Assembly (NCBI RefSeq): GCF_030271215.1
Contig: NZ_JASNGB010000051.1
Coordinates: 1 to 16,683 of the forward strand
Source: Deinococcus rhizophilus
Lineage (GTDB): Bacteria > Deinococcota > Deinococci > Deinococcales > Deinococcaceae
DNA: 16,683 bases
Direction: 5' to 3'
Numbering within the stretch: position 1 is the first letter of the stretch; each line of letters begins with the position of its first letter. Both the position numbers and the translations under genes were made by a program. Of the stretch, positions 6,751 to 13,088 are shown piece by piece. A model generated the notes under the pieces. It worked only from the letters and a program-made list of their open reading frames with translations, had not been told where the DNA came from and made no database searches.

Positions 6751-7803
6751 ATGGGCCTGAACTTCCGTACTTCCGCCTCTCCCCTGCTCGCCGCCCTGCT
6801 GCTGGGGCTGGGCACGGGCGGGGTCCCTGCCGGGGCGGGGACCAGTGAGCCGCTCGCGCAGGCGCGGCCCGCCGCCAGGCCCGCGACCTACACCAACCCG
6901 GTCATTCCCGACGACTTCCCGGACCCCTTCATCCTGCGGGTGGGTAGCACCTACTACGCCTACGGCACGAACAGCGGCGGGGTGGACCTGCCCGTCCTGA
7001 AAAGTAGCAATCTGGTGAACTGGCAGCGGGTGGGCGAGGGCATGGGGCGGCTGGGAGCCTGGGCGACGGGCGGCTACACCTGGGCCCCCGAGGTGGCCCG
7101 CACGGGCGCCGGGTACGTCCTGTACTACACCGCCCGCCACGTGGAGAGCGGACGCCAGTGCATCGGCGTGGCGGTGAGCAGGCTGCCGACCGGTCCCTTC
7201 AACGACACCAGCAAAGCGCCGCTGGTCTGCCAGCTCGACCTCGGGGGGAGCATCGACGCCAGCCCCTTTCAGGACCGAGGCGGGCAGCGCTACCTGTACT
7301 GGAAGAACGACGGCAACTGCTGCGGGCAGTTCACCGGCATCTGGGTGCAGAAGCTCAGCGCGGACGGCCTGAAGCTCACGGGCAAGCCCACCGACCTGAT
7401 CTACAACGGGGCGCTGTGGGAGGGCAACCTGATCGAGGCGCCGCAGGTGTACACGCGGGCGAACAAGTACTACCTCTTTTACAGCGCCGCCGACTACAAC
7501 AGCGACACCTACGCGGTGGGGTACGCGGTGGCCTCCAGCCCGACCGGACCCTTCCGCAAGCTCAGCCGCGAGGAGCCCTGGCTGGCGACGAAAGGCAAGG
7601 TCGCCGGACCCGGCGGGCAGGGCATCATCACCGACGGCAAGGGCAACCCGTGGCTGTACTACCACGCCTGGACGGCGGGGCAGATCGGCTACGAGAAAGG
7701 AGGGCAGCGGTCCATGCGGATCGACGCGCTGACCTGGAAAAACGGGCTGGCGGTGCTGAAAGGCCCCAGCCTGACGCCGCAGGTGGCCCCGGCGCGGCCC
7801 TGA
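6751..7803 (+). CDS. Secreted glycoside hydrolase family 43 (probable arabinan-degrading enzyme)
   Basis: A 350-residue enzyme with an N-terminal secretion signal (hydrophobic core ASPLLAALLLGLGTGG, residues 9-24) followed by a Pro/Ala-rich linker to about residue 45. The GH43 propeller follows, with the general base Asp58 in FPDPFIL, the modulator Asp169 in SIDASPF and the general acid Glu229 in LIEAPQV; YHAW near the end is also typical. The position held by His in GPGH of the cytoplasmic paralogue reads GPGGQ here, so the two enzymes belong to different GH43 subgroups. It lacks any carbohydrate-binding module. It is the last gene of the transporter operon, with AAGGAG as ribosome site overlapping the permease 2 stop. 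It probably trims the polymer or long oligomers outside so that the transporter can import the products. A terminator follows at once. Confidence 0.87.
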   Translation: MGLNFRTSASPLLAALLLGLGTGGVPAGAGTSEPLAQARPAARPATYTNPVIPDDFPDPFILRVGSTYYAYGTNSGGVDLPVLKSSNLVNWQRVGEGMGRLGAWATGGYTWAPEVARTGAGYVLYYTARHVESGRQCIGVAVSRLPTGPFNDTSKAPLVCQLDLGGSIDASPFQDRGGQRYLYWKNDGNCCGQFTGIWVQKLSADGLKLTGKPTDLIYNGALWEGNLIEAPQVYTRANKYYLFYSAADYNSDTYAVGYAVASSPTGPFRKLSREEPWLATKGKVAGPGGQGIITDGKGNPWLYYHAWTAGQIGYEKGGQRSMRIDALTWKNGLAVLKGPSLTPQVAPARP

Positions 7804-7818
7804 GGAAGTTGTATGAAC

Positions 7819-7853
7819 GTCCCCCGACCGCCGGCAGGCCCGGGGGGCTTTTT
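7819..7853 (+). terminator. Rho-independent terminator of the transporter/GH43 operon
   Basis: GTCCCCCG (7819-7826) pairs along 8 positions (one G-T) with CGGGGGGC (7841-7848), followed at once by TTTTT (7849-7853). It starts 15 bases after the GH43 stop. This is the best-formed intrinsic terminator in the window. Confidence 0.85.
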
Positions 7854-7859
7854 CAGTCA

Positions 7860-7950
7860 GAGCATGTGTCCGAATTCCGCCGTGAGAGGAAAGGCACCCC
7901 TCACGGCTCCATCCTCTCCTGCGGAGCTTTGCCAGTCGGCTCGGTCAGAA
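7860..7950. repeat. Diverged relative of the CTAGAGCATT element (candidate)
   Basis: After the terminator the sequence reads AGAGCATGTGTCCGAATT, resembling the element end AGAGCATTTGACAGAATG. A hairpin CCGTGAG/CTCACGG (7880-7886 with 7900-7906) sits where the complete copies have their GC-rich stem. Further on, AGCTTTGCCAGTCGGCTCGG resembles AGCTTTGCAAGTCCGCTCGG of copy 2 (2140-2159). The spacing and order match copy 2. The right end is not recognisable, so this is either an old, decayed copy or a second subfamily. Confidence 0.45.
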
Positions 7951-7975
7951 AGAAGGTCTCTTTGTGGCCAGTCCT

Positions 7976-8173
7976 TCAGGCCGGTTCATCCGAGAAGATG
8001 TCCTCGATTCGCAGGCCGAAGAGCCGCGCGATCCGGAAGGCCAGGGGCAGGCTGGGGTCGTACCTGCCCGTCTCCAGCGCGTTGACGGTCTGGCGCGACA
8101 CGTCGAGCCGCTCGGCCAGTTCCGCCTGGGTCAGGCCACGCTCGGCGCGGAGAACTTTGATGCGGTTTTTCAT
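7976..8173 (-). CDS. Small XRE/Cro-CI-type helix-turn-helix regulator
   Basis: A 65-residue protein that is almost entirely one HTH_3 domain. MKNRIKVLRAERGLTQAELA holds helices 1-2, and the recognition helix is in DVSRQTVNALETGRYDPSL; it ends with LAFRIARLFGLRIEDIFSDEPA. This short class (YgzD/YozG-like in other bacteria) binds DNA as a dimer and is often encoded with a small membrane protein. That is so here: its ATG overlaps the TGA of the upstream membrane-protein gene in ATGA (8170-8173), so translation is coupled. It is probably autoregulatory through the palindromes at 8768-8826 (inference). Confidence 0.9.
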   Translation of the reverse strand: MKNRIKVLRAERGLTQAELAERLDVSRQTVNALETGRYDPSLPLAFRIARLFGLRIEDIFSDEPA

Positions 8174-8622
8174 TCGGCACGTTCGTCCTGACGGCGCAGG
8201 TAAAGATTGGTCAGGCCCATCGCCACGAGGCCAGCGAGCATCGACAGGTAGACGAACCAGAACGGGACGTCAGGGAGGCCGGAGGTCCCGGCTTCTCCCG
8301 AGCGCTTCACGTCCTCGTAGATGCCCCACAGCAGCGCCCACGTCAGACTCGAGAGGGTGACCATGCCACTCACCATCCAGCTTTTCAGAAAGCGCAGCCG
8401 CCCCAGCTCGTCGAGGACCTGATACTGCCGCACCCAGATCCCCAGGCCCAGCAGCATGGTGAGCCCGGTGACCAGCCAGAACACCAGATCGGAGGCCGGG
8501 CGCAAGGAGGCGTAGCCGAACAGGCCGACGATCAGGACAGACATCACGGCGACGTAGACGAACTCCACCCGGCGCACCCTCGACCACTGCCGGTCCCGGT
8601 TGGCCTTCTTCGCGGCGCTCAC
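8170..8622 (-). CDS. Four-helix membrane protein coupled to the XRE regulator
   Basis: About 150 residues. A basic N-terminal tail (SAAKKANRDRQWSRVRR) is followed by four predicted transmembrane helices: FVYVAVMSVLIVGLFGYASL, DLVFWLVTGLTMLLGLGIWV, a third beginning WMVSGMVTLSSLTWALLWGI, and FWFVYLSMLAGLVAMGLTNL. There is no recognised enzymatic motif. GTG 8622 is chosen because the preceding codons of the open frame (back to TTG 8751) have poor third-position bias, while a short leader ORF in another frame ends in GTGA at exactly this GTG. Pairing with a 65-residue XRE protein suggests a membrane sensor or sequestering partner of the regulator, which is inferred from gene order only. Confidence 0.72.
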   Translation of the reverse strand: MSAAKKANRDRQWSRVRRVEFVYVAVMSVLIVGLFGYASLRPASDLVFWLVTGLTMLLGLGIWVRQYQVLDELGRLRFLKSWMVSGMVTLSSLTWALLWGIYEDVKRSGEAGTSGLPDVPFWFVYLSMLAGLVAMGLTNLYLRRQDERAE

Positions 8623-8717
8623 CGCCGCTCCAGCAGTGGCGCGGAACTGCTCTGTCTGGCGGAGATGACGGCGGCGAGGGATGGGGGGAAGGCGGCAGGC
8701 AGGAGCGAACCGTTCAT
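8619..8717 (-). CDS. Short leader ORF (32 codons) before the membrane-protein gene
   Basis: ATG 8717 follows a GAGG with 5-base spacing. The frame encodes 32 residues (MNGSLLPAAFPPSLAAVISA... ending LLERR) and stops at TGA 8621-8619, overlapping the membrane-protein GTG as GTGA. The third codon positions are clearly G/C-rich, more so than in the competing in-frame extension of the membrane protein. It may be a coupling leader peptide. It has a short hydrophobic middle and no known family. Confidence 0.4.
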   Translation of the reverse strand: MNGSLLPAAFPPSLAAVISARQSSSAPLLERR

Positions 8718-8767
8718 GGGAACCTCGGAGCATCGAAGAGGAGAGGGTCAAGGGTCCTTGCCGTTAT

Positions 8768-8826
8768 GTCAAGGAGGCTTGACTCACTCTAGGGGGCACG
8801 AGGGGGTGTGTCAAGCGACGTTGACA
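8768..8826. promoter_or_regulatory. Paired palindromic operators with TTGAC half-sites
   Basis: TGTCAA-N6-TTGACA (8809-8826) is a perfect dyad whose one arm is the -35 box. GTCAAG-N4-CTTGAC (8768-8783) is a second perfect dyad at the expected transcription start. A further GTCAAG half-site lies at 8747-8752 in the leader. The dyads share the TCAAG/CTTGA core and are likely sites for the XRE protein encoded downstream (inference). Confidence 0.65.
8786..8814 (-). promoter_or_regulatory. Sigma70 promoter of the membrane protein/XRE operon
   Basis: On the minus strand a perfect -35 TTGACA (8814-8809) and a -10 TAGAGT (8791-8786) are separated by exactly 17 bases. Transcription should start near 8779. 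The -35 box is one arm of a palindrome, and the predicted start lies in a second one, so a bound repressor would block polymerase at both places. Confidence 0.8.
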
Positions 8827-8864
8827 TTCCCGTTGCCGGTCCCTTCTTCAGGAGAGCTGGAGCG

Positions 8865-9977
8865 TCACTCCTCCACGTCCAGCGCCACGAAGCGCAGGTC
8901 GAGGCCCGGCAGGCCCTGCACGAAGCCGTCCAGCAGTTCCAGCGCCCCCAGCAGGTCCGCGAGGTCCAGCACCTCCACCGGGCTGTGGGTGTAGCGGTTG
9001 GCGACCGACACCGCGCCCGCCGGGATGCCCTGGCCCGCGTGCTGCAGCGCCCCCGCGTCGGTGCCGATGCCGCGCAGCAGTTCGGGCTGCACGCTCAGGC
9101 CACGGGACCGGGCGGCGGCCTCCAGTCCCCGGCGCACGGCGGGGTGCGAGAGGGTGGAAAAGTCCATCACCTTGACGGTGGGGCCGCCCCCCAGGGACAG
9201 GTGCGGCGCGGCGAACTCGGGGGTATCGTCGGCGGCGGTCATGTCGAGGGCCAGCGCCACGTCGGCCCCGTGGGCGCGGGCGACGGCGGCAGCCCCGCGC
9301 AGGCCGACCTCCTCCTGGGTGGTGAAGGCCACGATCAGGGTGACGGGCGGAGGCGTTTCGCGGTAACGCTCCAGCAGGGCGAGCAGCACGGCGGCCCCGG
9401 CGCGGTCGTCGAGGGCGTGCGCGGTGTAGCGCCCGCTGCCACGCCCGAGTTCGGTCAGCTCGCCCACGAAGCCCACCGGGTCGCCCACCCGGATGCCCAT
9501 GCCCGCCGCTTCCTCGGCGCTGCGGGCACCCACGTCCACGTACAGCTCGGCCTGCGGGACCACGCGGGAGCGGTCGGCGTCGGTGAGGAGGTGGGCGCTT
9601 CTCGTGCCGATCACCCCGGTCAGCGGCCCCCCGGCGGTGCGAATCCGTACCCGCTGGGCGAGCAGGATGCGGTCGTCGGTGCCGCCCACCTTCTCCAGCC
9701 GCAGGAAGCCGCCCGGCGTGACCCCCCGCACCCGGAAGCCCACCTCGTCGAGGTGCGCGGCGAGAATCAGGCGGCGGGCCTGCGGCGAGGCAGCCTCCCG
9801 CACGGCGACCACGTTGCCGAAGGCGTCCACCTCTGCCCGGTCGGCCAGCGGCCGGGCAGCGCGGTACACGGCGCGGATCACGTCCTCCTCCGAGCCGCTG
9901 GGGCCGGTCAGGGCCACGAGGTCGCGCAGGTGGGCGAGGAGGCGCGCGGTTTCGGGGGCGGGCTGGGAAACAGACAT
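8865..9977 (-). CDS. M42 family metallo-aminopeptidase (glutamyl aminopeptidase/FrvX type)
   Basis: A 370-residue cytosolic di-zinc peptidase. The metal and catalytic residues appear in order: LILAAHLDEVGF (His ligand and Asp), YTAHALDDRAGAA (bridging Asp), FTTQEEVGLRGA (catalytic Glu and Glu ligand), VALALDMTAADD (Asp ligand) and SVANRYTHSPVE (His ligand). The family forms dodecameric shells that trim N-terminal residues from short peptides; some members were once called endoglucanases, which should not be inferred here. ATG 9977 is used because the conserved start TARLLAHLRDLVALTGPSGSE follows it. A TATCCT box ends 7 bases before this ATG, suggesting a leaderless transcript. No terminator was seen after the stop. 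It has no evident link with its neighbours. Confidence 0.88.
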   Translation of the reverse strand: MSVSQPAPETARLLAHLRDLVALTGPSGSEEDVIRAVYRAARPLADRAEVDAFGNVVAVREAASPQARRLILAAHLDEVGFRVRGVTPGGFLRLEKVGGTDDRILLAQRVRIRTAGGPLTGVIGTRSAHLLTDADRSRVVPQAELYVDVGARSAEEAAGMGIRVGDPVGFVGELTELGRGSGRYTAHALDDRAGAAVLLALLERYRETPPPVTLIVAFTTQEEVGLRGAAAVARAHGADVALALDMTAADDTPEFAAPHLSLGGGPTVKVMDFSTLSHPAVRRGLEAAARSRGLSVQPELLRGIGTDAGALQHAGQGIPAGAVSVANRYTHSPVEVLDLADLLGALELLDGFVQGLPGLDLRFVALDVEE

Positions 9978-10014
9978 GGGGCCAGGATAGGGTGGTCCCC
10001 GCCCAGGGGAGGAC

Positions 10015-10147
10015 ATACGGTTGCCGTCCACTCCGTTATCCCACCGGGAGAGCGCCGGTGGGATAATTCCTTTCCCAGCGACCGTTTTCTCCCACTCACT
10101 CTGCTCGGGTAGAACAGTTACGAGACCTGTTCTATCCGAATCCGTAT
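10015..10147. repeat. Second type of small hairpin repeat element with ATACGG/CCGTAT ends
   Basis: The stretch between the M42 start and the diguanylate cyclase stop begins ATACGGTTGCCG and ends CGAATCCGTAT, giving imperfect terminal inverted repeats. It holds two strong palindromes: TTATCCCACCGG/CCGGTGGGATAA (12 bp, 10036-10047 with 10055-10066) and TAGAACAG/CTGTTCTA (8 bp, 10110-10117 with 10127-10134). The minus-strand end TGATACGG supplies the TGA of the cyclase gene. No coding frame was seen. The palindromes could terminate the cyclase transcript, but neither is followed by a T-run on that strand. Confidence 0.6.
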
Positions 10148-11190
10148 CACCTCAGGTCGTCCGGCCGCCCGGACGGCCGCCCCCGCTCCTTGTGGCGGTA
10201 CATGGCGCGGTCGGCGCGGGCGAGCCAGGCACTCGCGCTCTCGCCTGCCTGCCAGGGGGCACCCCCCACGCTGGCCCCGGCCTGGGGGTAGGTCCGGCGC
10301 ACCTCTGCGGCGACTGACTCGGCGAGTTCTTCCAGGTCGGGAGAGGCCGGGCCGGGGATCAGCAGGGCGAACTCGTCGCCGCTGATGCGGTAGGCGCGGC
10401 CCCCCGGCCCCACCGCGCGGGCGAAGCCCCCCGCGAAGCGCCGCAGCAGGTCGTCCCCGGCGGCGTGGCCCAGGGTGTCGTTGACTCCCTTGAGCCCGTC
10501 CACGTCGATCACGGCGAGGAGTGCCCCTGCCCGGCGCGGGTGCCCGGCGAGGTCCTGCTCAAGGGCGCGGCGGTTGGCGAGGCCGGTCAGGGGGTCGCGG
10601 TGCGCGAGGTCGTGCAGCAGCCGCGAGCGGGCCTGTTCGTCGGCCAGTGCCGCCCGCGCCCCCGAGAAGGACCGCAAGGCCAGAATCAGCGTGCCGTGGG
10701 CGGTCAGCAGGGTCAGCGGCAGGGTCGGGCCATCGAAGGCGCCGCCCCAGCCAAAGCTCTGCCCGCTGTAGGGCGCGACCGCCACCACAAAGGCCCCCAG
10801 GGTCAGGAACGCCTGCCGGGCGGCCACCAGCGGCGGGCGGCGCAGAAAGAGAAAGACGTACAGGGTGGTCGTGTGCAGCACGGTCGCCACGCGCACCATC
10901 GGGGAGGCCGGATGGTCCGGCAGCAGGTAAAAGGACACGCCCCACGCGCTCAGCAGGACCAGGACGTACGCGACCGCAAAATGCCGCCGCAGCCACCCGC
11001 GCAGCCACGCGGGGCCACACAGCCCCAGCAGGTCGAACACCAGCACCACCCCCAGCAGGCCCAGGTAAAAGGGATGGGCCGTGTCCAGGGCGAACAGGAT
11101 CATGATCCCCAGCACCGACGCGAGCAGCGGGGCCGTCAACACCAGCTTCATCGGGTCGAGCAGGAGCAACGTGAACCGGGGGCGGCGCAT
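10147..11190 (-). CDS. Membrane-anchored diguanylate cyclase (GGDEF domain)
   Basis: A 347-residue protein: residues 1-175 hold about six hydrophobic helices (membrane sensor region of unassigned type), and 195-345 hold a GGDEF domain that would make cyclic di-GMP from two GTP. Landmarks are HRDPLTGLANRRALEQDL (residues 197-214), VIDVDGLKGVNDTLGHAAGD with metal-binding Asp, and the signature RISGDEFALL (269-278). The first Gly of GGDEF is Ser, a substitution tolerated in active members. The inhibitory I-site RxxD before the signature is absent (GPGG instead), so product inhibition is not expected. ATG 11190 is preferred because a TACAGT box ends 8 bases upstream; GTG 11220 would add ten residues. 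Its TGA overlaps the end of the repeat at 10015-10147. Confidence 0.85.
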   Translation of the reverse strand: MRRPRFTLLLLDPMKLVLTAPLLASVLGIMILFALDTAHPFYLGLLGVVLVFDLLGLCGPAWLRGWLRRHFAVAYVLVLLSAWGVSFYLLPDHPASPMVRVATVLHTTTLYVFLFLRRPPLVAARQAFLTLGAFVVAVAPYSGQSFGWGGAFDGPTLPLTLLTAHGTLILALRSFSGARAALADEQARSRLLHDLAHRDPLTGLANRRALEQDLAGHPRRAGALLAVIDVDGLKGVNDTLGHAAGDDLLRRFAGGFARAVGPGGRAYRISGDEFALLIPGPASPDLEELAESVAAEVRRTYPQAGASVGGAPWQAGESASAWLARADRAMYRHKERGRPSGRPDDLR

Positions 11191-11214
11191 CTCGCGGCAC
11201 TGTAGGAAACCGGT

Positions 11215-11243
11215 CGTCACAGCTGCGTCACAGCTGCGTCACA
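11215..11243 (-). promoter_or_regulatory. Three direct TGTGACG repeats at 11-bp spacing upstream of the cyclase
   Basis: On the minus strand TGTGACG occurs at 11243-11237, 11232-11226 and 11221-11215, exactly one helical turn apart, as a tandem of an 11-bp unit (TGTGACGCAGC). The nearest copy ends 10 bases before the TACAGT -10 candidate (11204-11199), where a -35 box is missing. This suggests an activator-dependent promoter. TGTGA is the half-site of CRP/FNR-type regulators, but these copies are direct, not inverted. Confidence 0.45.
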
Positions 11244-11520
11244 CAGCGCCGCCACCCATTTCCCGGTTCTCGCCGGGGGGGGACCGCGCCGACGGGGGGC
11301 GAGTGCCGCAGGGCATGTGACGACGGAGGATGTTCGCCGAGCGGGTCTGGACGCCCCCCCATCCGCTGCCCGGCAAGGCCCCCTCTGCCAGCAGCTCTGC
11401 GAGTCCCGCGAGGGGAAAGGGCCGGAACGAAGGAGCGGCAGAACAGCGCTCACCCTGCTGCCCAATGCTCTAGAACGGACGCATGGCCCTGCCCTGCTCC
11501 GCGCCCGCCCCGGAGGCTTC
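11244..11520. other. Intergenic control region of the glpK operon; no promoter recognised
   Basis: About 280 bases between the divergent cyclase and glpK genes. An open plus frame running into glpK from 11317 is judged an extension artefact. It contains a run of eight G after a CCGG(TTCTCG)CCGG stem. Its right part, from about 11380, ends GCTGCCCAATGCTCTAG (11457-11473), 14 bases of which match the inside of repeat copy 1 (650-663, opposite strand), plus a TAG tip. AGCTCTGCGAGTCCCGCG (11394 on) loosely resembles another part of the element. It is a probable decayed element copy next to the glpK start. Confidence 0.4.
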
Positions 11521-13059
11521 ATGACCCGCTATGTCCTCGCGCTCGATCAGGGCACCAGCAGCAGCCGGGCGCTGCTGTTCGACCGGGAAGGCCGGGTGCA
11601 GGCCCTCGCGCAAAAGGAGGTGCCGCCGCAGTTTCCCCGGCCCGGCTGGGTCGAGCACGACCCCGGCGAGCTGTGGAGCACCCAGATCGGCGTGGCGCAA
11701 GAAGCCCTGGCCCGCGCCGGGGCCCGGCCGAGTGACGTGGCGGCCATCGGGATCACCAACCAGCGCGAGACGACGCTGCTGTGGGACCGCCGCACCGGGG
11801 AGCCGCTGCACCGGGCCATCGTGTGGCAGGACCGCCGCACCGCGCCCCTGTGCGCCGAGCTGCGGGCGCGGGGGCTGGAAGACACCTTCCGGGCAAAGAC
11901 GGGCCTGCTGCTCGACCCCTACTTCAGCGGCACCAAGCTGCGCTGGCTGCTCGACCACGTGCCCGGCGCACGGGAGCGGGCCGAGCGGGGCGAGCTGGCC
12001 TTCGGAACGGTGGACTCGTGGCTGGTCTGGCAGCTCACGGGGGGCGAGTTGCACGTCACCGACGCGACGAACGCCAGCCGGACGCTGCTGTACAACCTCC
12101 GCACCGGGGACTGGGACGATGAGCTGCTGGGGCTGCTGGAGATTCCCCGCGCCCTGCTGCCGGAGGTGCGCCCGAGTTCGGAGGTCTACGGCCACACCGC
12201 CGCGCACCTGTTCGGGCACCGGATTCCGGTCGCGGGGATCGCGGGGGACCAGCAGGCGGCGACCTTCGGGCAGGCCTGCCTGACGCCGGGGATGGCGAAA
12301 AATACCTACGGGACCGGCTGTTTCCTGCTGCTGAACACGGGCACCCAGGCCGTTCCCAGCGGGCACCGCCTGCTCACGACCGTGGCATGGGACCTGGGAG
12401 CCGGGCACCTGGGAGCCGGGCCTCTGGGAGCCGGTCGGACCTACGCGCTGGAGGGCAGCGTCTTCGTGGCGGGGGCGGCGGTGGGCTGGCTGCGCGACGG
12501 GCTGGGCCTGATCCGGGAGGCGCAGGAGGTGGAGGCGCTGGCGGCCAGCGTGCCCACGTCGGGCGGCGTGTATTTCGTGCCCGCCTTCGTGGGGCTGGGG
12601 GCGCCGTACTGGGACCCCCACGCGCGGGGCACGCTGGTGGGCCTGACGCGCGGAACGACCGGGGCCCACCTCGCCCGCGCCGCGCTGGAGGCGACCGCCT
12701 TTCAGTCTGCCGAGGTGCTGCTCGCCATGCGCCGGGACCACGCGGCCCCGCTGCGCGAACTGCGGGTGGACGGCGGGGGCAGCCGCAACGCCCTGCTGAT
12801 GCAGATTCAGGCCGACCTGCTGGGCGTGCCGGTGGTGCGCCCGCGCGTGACCGAGACGACGGCGCTGGGCGCGGCCCTCCTCGCCGGGCTGGCGGTGGGC
12901 TTCTGGGACGGCGTGGAGGACGCGGCGCGGCTGTGGCAGGAGGAGCGGGTCTTCGAGCCCGCGCTGCCGGGAGACGAACGCGAGCACCGCCTCGCCCGCT
13001 GGCGGCAGGCCGTGGAGCGCAGCCGGGGGTGGGCAGAGGCGGAGGACGAACAGGAATGA
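11521..13059 (+). CDS. glpK: Glycerol kinase
   Basis: A 512-residue FGGY-family kinase that phosphorylates glycerol with ATP to sn-glycerol 3-phosphate in the cytosol. Diagnostic segments are [18 protein letters not shown] at the N-terminus (phosphate 1), [14 protein letters not shown] with the glycerol-contacting Arg-Glu, [13 protein letters not shown], and [19 protein letters not shown] (adenosine binding). GGAGG at 11512-11516, 4 bases before ATG 11521, sets the start. Compared with the family, the segment before [14 protein letters not shown] is enlarged by a [15 protein letters not shown] insert made of 15-bp tandem repeats. No glycerol facilitator or GlpD is adjacent. The TGA overlaps an ATG of the next frame (ATGA, 13056-13059), and it heads the alpha-galactosidase/galT/galK run. 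Confidence 0.95.
   Translation: MTRYVLALDQGTSSSRALLFDREGRVQALAQKEVPPQFPRPGWVEHDPGELWSTQIGVAQEALARAGARPSDVAAIGITNQRETTLLWDRRTGEPLHRAIVWQDRRTAPLCAELRARGLEDTFRAKTGLLLDPYFSGTKLRWLLDHVPGARERAERGELAFGTVDSWLVWQLTGGELHVTDATNASRTLLYNLRTGDWDDELLGLLEIPRALLPEVRPSSEVYGHTAAHLFGHRIPVAGIAGDQQAATFGQACLTPGMAKNTYGTGCFLLLNTGTQAVPSGHRLLTTVAWDLGAGHLGAGPLGAGRTYALEGSVFVAGAAVGWLRDGLGLIREAQEVEALAASVPTSGGVYFVPAFVGLGAPYWDPHARGTLVGLTRGTTGAHLARAALEATAFQSAEVLLAMRRDHAAPLRELRVDGGGSRNALLMQIQADLLGVPVVRPRVTETTALGAALLAGLAVGFWDGVEDAARLWQEERVFEPALPGDEREHRLARWRQAVERSRGWAEAEDEQE
12394..12438 (+). repeat. In-frame 15-bp tandem repeat inside glpK (three units)
   Basis: CTGGGAGCCGGGCAC (12394-12408), CTGGGAGCCGGGCCT (12409-12423) and CTGGGAGCCGGTCGG (12424-12438) code for [10 protein letters not shown] and LGAGR. 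The units preserve the frame, so copy-number change by slippage would lengthen or shorten a surface loop by five residues without breaking the kinase. Confidence 0.9.
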
Positions 13060-13088
13060 TCGGCACCCCGGCGGCCCTATGCTGCGGC

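Noticed and set aside
10036..10066. The 12-bp palindrome as a classical rho-independent terminator
   Set aside because: No T-run follows on the strand that is transcribed into it; kept only as part of the repeat element.
8808..10112. 434-codon plus-strand frame opposite the M42 peptidase
   Set aside because: The minus-strand peptidase has all metal-ligand motifs; the plus frame is a low-complexity Gly/Ala/His/Arg/Val shadow.
11317..11520. 68-codon N-terminal extension of GlpK
   Set aside because: GlpK homology starts at [11 protein letters not shown], with GGAGG correctly placed before ATG 11521; the extension crosses a repeat remnant.
12387..13088. Long upstream extension of the alpha-galactosidase frame through glpK
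   Set aside because: It is out of frame with GlpK and lies within that gene; the family fold begins after ATG 13089 (or 13056).
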